From contig JBAJFE010000023.1 in the NCBI GenBank assembly GCA_037903355.1, forward strand, positions 1,798,001 through 1,862,000: 64,000 nucleotides of DNA, written 5' to 3'. Within the stretch, counting starts at the first letter, position 1. Each line of letters opens with the position of its first letter. The stretch is from Trichuris trichiura. Lineage: Eukaryota; Nematoda; Enoplea; Trichinellida; Trichuridae. Made by a program: the position numbers and the translations under genes. The notes under the pieces were generated by a model. It made no database searches. It was given only the letters and a program-made list of their open reading frames with translations, and had not been told where the DNA came from. Shown one piece after another: positions 59,601-64,000 of the stretch.

Positions 59601-61952
59601 AGGTATAGCCAACAACGTGACCGCCTACTGGCTGCTCCAGGTTAGCCAGGAACTCGAGACTTCAACATTCAGGCAGTATTGTAAAGTCGACCAAAGCAAC
59701 GTCTTGATTTTGTTTTACGCACACACAATAACAGAGATCATCAGGGATCCATGGTTTTCGCTGTAAAGTGTGCCAGTGCATTGAATGGTCTCATGTGTGC
59801 GCCTTATGCAGATTATTCCACTATTAGAAAACGACGTCGTACACTCATCTATGTCCGCATTCGGGAGCCATATAAAGTGCAGGAGAATGGAATCTGTGAA
59901 CATGAATCGGCATTGCGTTCAAATTACAAATGCCATCTGACTTGAAATATGTATTTCAGACGTGCAAAAGTCTGCAATGATCACGCAGAACGTAAGCTGA
60001 CATTGCTCAGACGACCACAGCCATATTCATACGAAACTTATTTGGTGACCAGTTAACATTTAAAATATGCTCTGTAAATTTCTGGCACCACTTTTGCTCA
60101 CAGAGACAGTGTAATGTTTAAGCAGCTATTCACTTTTTCTTTGTTCTTATTGAGCCAAAAGTGGTCATCGCTGGAAACGACAAAATCACTATTGTAACCA
60201 CAGCATTGTCGAAACTGTTCCACAAACCAGGGCACAAACAAGAATTCTGCCTTGATTTCGTATGTGATAGAGTTGTGTCGGAAGATCATACCATTGGTCA
60301 AATCAGTTTTCGATGCTCACTTCACTCTTTTCGGTAGAAAGAACATTTCACTTTGCATCCATTCAAACGCAACTTCTCCATTGTAAAAACGGAAGAAGAA
60401 TTTAGTGTGAAGTCAGCAGCCGTCTTCTTCCATTAACATTTGCAGTATTTGAGAGGCACCATAGAGCAGGAAGGTCAACGTCAAAAATATCAGAGCCCAC
60501 GCTCTCTTCCAACTCATAAAAGCGTCTGTGTAAGTTCGAAGAACTCAGCTTTCGCTGCAGACGTTGCCTTCTTTACAGAACCTTTAAGGCTGTATTCAGT
60601 ATTTAACACTGACGTTTTGAAAGTGTGAGCAGCACTGATCAGTGCGCGGATCATTACTGGACAGCCGTGAAAATATCTCGACGAGGCACGGAAAAAGATT
60701 CGAATGAACACAGCAGAAGCTTGTCAACGTGCAAGGAACTAACCTGAATAGAGCATTTTCACTGACATGAAAGCAGCGGAGAAGGAGAGCTGGTGAACAG
60801 TGCCTGTAGTACTTCACAATTGCGATATGCGGCCATGCCCATTCATGAATTGGGTGCGTTTGAATGTCATTTAACTGCCCGGTCAACACGCACACTCTTC
60901 CTGGAACCACGCCGAATGGCGAGTTTTCTTCAGCTCTGATAATGGGATGCATTGTGTGAACTAACAGAGCTAAGCAAGACGACGCTGGCGCTTCTGTGAT
61001 TGCGACGGCAACATTTTAGTTGGCAGAGCTGAGCTCTCCCGTATAGTAGTAGTTAACTGAAAGCACAAATCATTTGCTTGCCGCAATGCCACTGTTTCAT
61101 CTGTTATCTTCCTCCTACAGATAACGCGAATTTTGGATGCCGGAGCGTCTAGGTGATTTCCACTTTGATAACGTAAACTCGTTCTTAGCAGTAGCCGTAA
61201 CCATAATTTGAATACCATATTTCTGTCAGTATTTTCTATCATAGGCAGCCTCTCTTCAGTGCAAGCAGCACCTAACATGACAAGGCTGCTGAGAGCGTAC
61301 GGTTACCTGCTCGCTGTCGCCCATGCTGACTGATGCTTTTCCGGTTTTCTGAAATGGGGTCGTTGCTTCCATACCATAGAGAGAACTGCTTCGCTTTGAT
61401 TTGCTGTTCTTCTTCACGGCTGACTTAGCGTATTGCTATTTTATGCTTTGTTTGTTTAACCGCAAAACTCCAATACCCGTATGAGCTCCTCTATCCACCA
61501 GTTCTTTTTTCAGTGCACACATTCGACATGAGGCATTCTGCTGGGAAAAGCTGTCAGTTTTTCTGCTTGAATTCTGAAAACTTGTGTATAGCTTTCTGGA
61601 TAGGCAAACACCACCGCGTCTTTTAGTGCCTTTTTGAAGATAGGACTTATGTAATCAAGATTCCTGTTCGCGTTTCGCAATTCAGGAATTGGGAACAAAC
61701 CACGACTTGGAAGTCAGCAGCGGAACAAAGTCAATCAACGGCGACGACGAAAAATAACAGTAGTATACCTCTGAGCAGCACCAATAATTTGGATTTAACC
61801 ATTATGGAGACCGTTGAGTGGAGGTCGACGTAAGACCACTTTGAATGCATACTAACGTCACCGTTGGAATAGATGTTCGCTGCAATTTCATAGACAGACC
61901 TGTGTTGACTGCACGGGATTGAAAGATGGCAGTAAACCAGACACGTGCACAG

Positions 61953-61980
61953 CTCTCTCTGCTCTGCTCTGCTCTGCTCA
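61953..61980 (+). repeat. CTCTG pentanucleotide microsatellite
   Basis: Four to five copies of CTCTG or TGCTC in tandem within copy C; copies A and B have only one or two units (AGCAGAGCAGAGCAC at about 23410). Confidence 0.8.
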
Positions 61981-62305
61981 TAATAAGTATGGTTGTTTCG
62001 TTCAACAGAATAACATTAACATATCCAAATGGGAGACCGCTCGCAAATGTTCAACTAATCGTCAACGAAGAAAATGAAGCAGTGCAGTAACGTCGGAAGC
62101 GAAATTAACCAGAGGTTGTTTGCCATTACAGACCATCATGTGAACATGGGAAGACGCTTCACTATGAGGTGTGATCATGAGGCACATGTGACCATCATGT
62201 GATCATAACTGCTCAGCACTGCAATGAGGTCAAATTGAGGTCACGTGGAAAGCTCATCTTCGCTTCGTGGCGTGAAATGTTGTATGCTTCAGCGAATCAG
62301 GTTAA

Positions 62306-62653
62306 TCAAACAACGCAATTAGCTGAGGTCTCCGTAAAGTCACATATATTTCTCCGCACACAGAGCAGCACTGAAACTTTGGCCACTTTTAACAACACCT
62401 GAGCATTAAGCGCTTTAAAGGAGCATTCCATAACTTCTCCCAGACGCTTTCGGAGTAGCAAGTACACTGCCAAGAACGTTTTGAGTTGTTTCTCAGAAAA
62501 GGCGAGTTCGGAGCACCAAGGTCGATTCGTTTCTTGAAATGGATCGCAGGTATACTGTCGATTATAAGCTTCTGCTTCCAAGGTATGGGCAAGTGAAAAA
62601 TGGTCGAACGTCATGTACATAGCGTAGTTGGTGAGCTGCCTTCCATGCTTCAT
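62306..62653 (-). CDS. First-exon ORF of the repeat-unit gene, copy C
   Basis: ATG ORF of 115 codons, the mirror partner of 22706-22987. It includes AEAYNRQYTCDPF, SEKQLKTFLAVYLLLRKR and FKALNAQVLLKV, and extends past the point where copy A stops (VSVLLCVRRNICDF). Comparison with copy B puts the exon end at the AQMLFQ|GTGAGT equivalent, about 62375, so the last 25 codons may be intron. No domain recognised. A TATA box lies about 135 bp upstream of the ATG. Confidence 0.5.
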   Translation of the reverse strand: MKHGRQLTNYAMYMTFDHFSLAHTLEAEAYNRQYTCDPFQETNRPWCSELAFSEKQLKTFLAVYLLLRKRLGEVMECSFKALNAQVLLKVAKVSVLLCVRRNICDFTETSANCVV

Positions 62654-62759
62654 TAGAAAAGAATGTATTGGATGTCCTGATCAATACATGACGAAGCGAA
62701 TTGTGAAGGAGTGGGAGAGAGAGAGACGCAACAGGACGACACAAGCGCAGTATTCACAC

Positions 62760-62995
62760 TGACCGCCGCCACCGGCAATGACCGCATTATATACCTTTCC
62801 TCTGTGTAAATACATCGGGGCATTACATAATCGTGTGTTTGCCACGTGCTTCCCTAATTGTCGAAGTAAAATGATTGGTCAGTTTGGCCACGGCTAACTT
62901 CGATGACCTGCCTCGTGATTGGTCAGTTTGGCCACGGATAACTTCGGTGACCTTCCTCGTGACCGCCGTGATCACATGAGCACTTGTTTATTACA
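62760..62995 (-). promoter_or_regulatory. Promoter block of copy C
   Basis: Mirror image of the copy A promoter: AATAAA (62992-62987), two CCAAT boxes (62922-62918 and 62878-62874) in a 44-bp tandem repeat, and TATATAAT (62793-62786). The TATA box differs from copy A in its last base (TATATAAA there). Confidence 0.55.
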
Positions 62996-63299
62996 CATAG
63001 ATTATGACTAATCAATCGGCAATGCGGAAATGGAAACAACACGCAAGTGTTACTTACCATTCATTTATATGCATCACTGTGGAGGTATATCTGCTGTCTG
63101 ACTTCAACCTGCAGTGGAATTGAAATTGACCACAGACAATGGAAGTTTTTCTCGCTACGATCAAGTTTAACAAGTACCCTTTCAGCCGAAGAGTAAAAGC
63201 AGTCGGGCCAGTCGAATAAACGCTTTTCCATCAACGAAGTACATTGTCTTTCCTGTACAGAACCTTCATACATAACCTGAACAAAAAGCACGTAGTATT

Positions 63300-64000
63300 A
63301 TTTTGAAACTTACGCCACGCTCAGCTCCAGCGCTCTTTAGCCTTCCATTAGGCGGACAATGGCTGAGGGGCGCGGATGTATTCTTCTGGTGTGGGAAAAC
63401 AACTGCTGAGTGGTAGGGTGCCTGCTTTTCTGGGCTAAGGATTTAGCCATAATGAAATGGAAAATGGTGCGCGAAAAGGTAGTTTTACATCTTTGCAGCT
63501 ATTAAATGGGGCCACTGGATGGGAAGCAAGTTCAGTAAGCAATAGGTGGTTTTGCTGCGGTTATTTTGACTCGAAACTTAAGGGGAAGGTTTTATACAGA
63601 GTTTACTAAGCATCAACGGTTGACAATAAAACGAAGGGCCTTGATTGAGACTATTAACTACAGCAGTTTGTAATTTAAGTGAACGTTCAAAGTGCATTGA
63701 AATGTGAGCAGACGCATTGGAAAAGGATAAAAGGTATGAAAAAGTATTGAGTGATCAACTGCTGAAATCAGGCAACATTAGCTACGAATTCATGTAAAGC
63801 TGCTGGAGGGTGAACAGAGCAGCAGTCAACGATTTAAAGCTGCCTATGAATCATGATGCATTATGATGCGGTAGAAGGCGAGAAAACTTGAACATTTTTA
63901 AAAATATATTAATGGATTCGAAAATACGAGCGCATTTATGCGCATGAGGCTAAGATTCCATAGAAAGCTTTTGCCTAGAAAAAGACTCTTCATAACATCA
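63300..64000. other. Flank beyond the repeat array
   Basis: No recognised gene or repeat; purine-rich A/T DNA. It marks the outer edge of inverted copy C. Confidence 0.4.

Larger units (their letters stand above)
53640..63290 (-). repeat. Repeat unit copy C (full length, inverted), mosaic of A-like and B-like sequence
   Basis: The reverse complement contains every module of the unit in order from 63.25 kb (unit start) to 53.65 kb. From 63.3 to about 60.3 kb it follows copy A closely (first exon, promoter, 24.1-25.1 kb of A), where copy B differs greatly. From about 60.25 to 53.7 kb it follows copy B, where A is diverged or missing. The switch can be placed near the word CAACTCTATCACATACGA (about 60270): upstream bases agree with A and downstream with B. 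Frameshifts occur in most exon-like parts. Whether C is the parental form or a recombinant cannot be told from this window. Confidence 0.75.

Overview
The window looks like nuclear DNA of a small-genome metazoan, most likely a nematode. An enoplean, Trichuris-like worm is my inference; no marker here proves it. The evidence is split genes with introns of about 50-145 bp and canonical GT..AG ends, a eukaryote-type NTH1 DNA glycosylase, an invertebrate-type globin, and decayed pogo/Tigger and hAT-like DNA transposons. No rRNA, tRNA or CRISPR array was recognised.

Left part (1-22 kb), ordinary gene-bearing DNA. A globin gene lies on the minus strand (4.3-4.9 kb). A divergent adenylate-forming (acyl-CoA synthetase/luciferase-like) gene with at least eight exons lies on the minus strand (10.3-12.7 kb). 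A four-pass membrane protein is also on the minus strand (13.5-14.1 kb). An apparently intronless NTH1 endonuclease III homologue is on the plus strand (17.7-18.5 kb). A 1.3-kb inverted duplication (8.03-9.31 and 18.97-20.36 kb) brackets these last three genes, and each arm carries the same small two-pass membrane ORF. Several short foldback elements lie between.

Right part (22-63.3 kb), one very large rearranged array. A unit of about 9.7 kb occurs in direct orientation as copy A (22.1-29.2 kb, truncated), copy B (29.2-39.0 kb, full) and partial copies (39.4-46.5 kb). It occurs in inverted orientation as a full copy C (63.3-53.6 kb) plus a partial copy (53.6-51.2 kb). In its own direction the unit has two CCAAT boxes, a TATA box, a first exon with an ATG ORF, and several GT..AG introns of about 58 bp. 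It therefore looks like an amplified, mostly pseudogenised multi-exon gene family that I cannot identify. Copy C is a mosaic: it follows copy A near its 5' end and copy B over the rest.

Centre of the array (46.5-51.1 kb). A minisatellite and three broken Tigger-like transposons lie here. One Tigger is interrupted by a 633-bp patchwork insertion with a 15-bp target duplication, carrying a GC-rich ORF of about 200 codons with no recognised relative.

The genes do not form an operon or pathway. The main biological interest is the repeated gene family and its mosaic palindromic layout.
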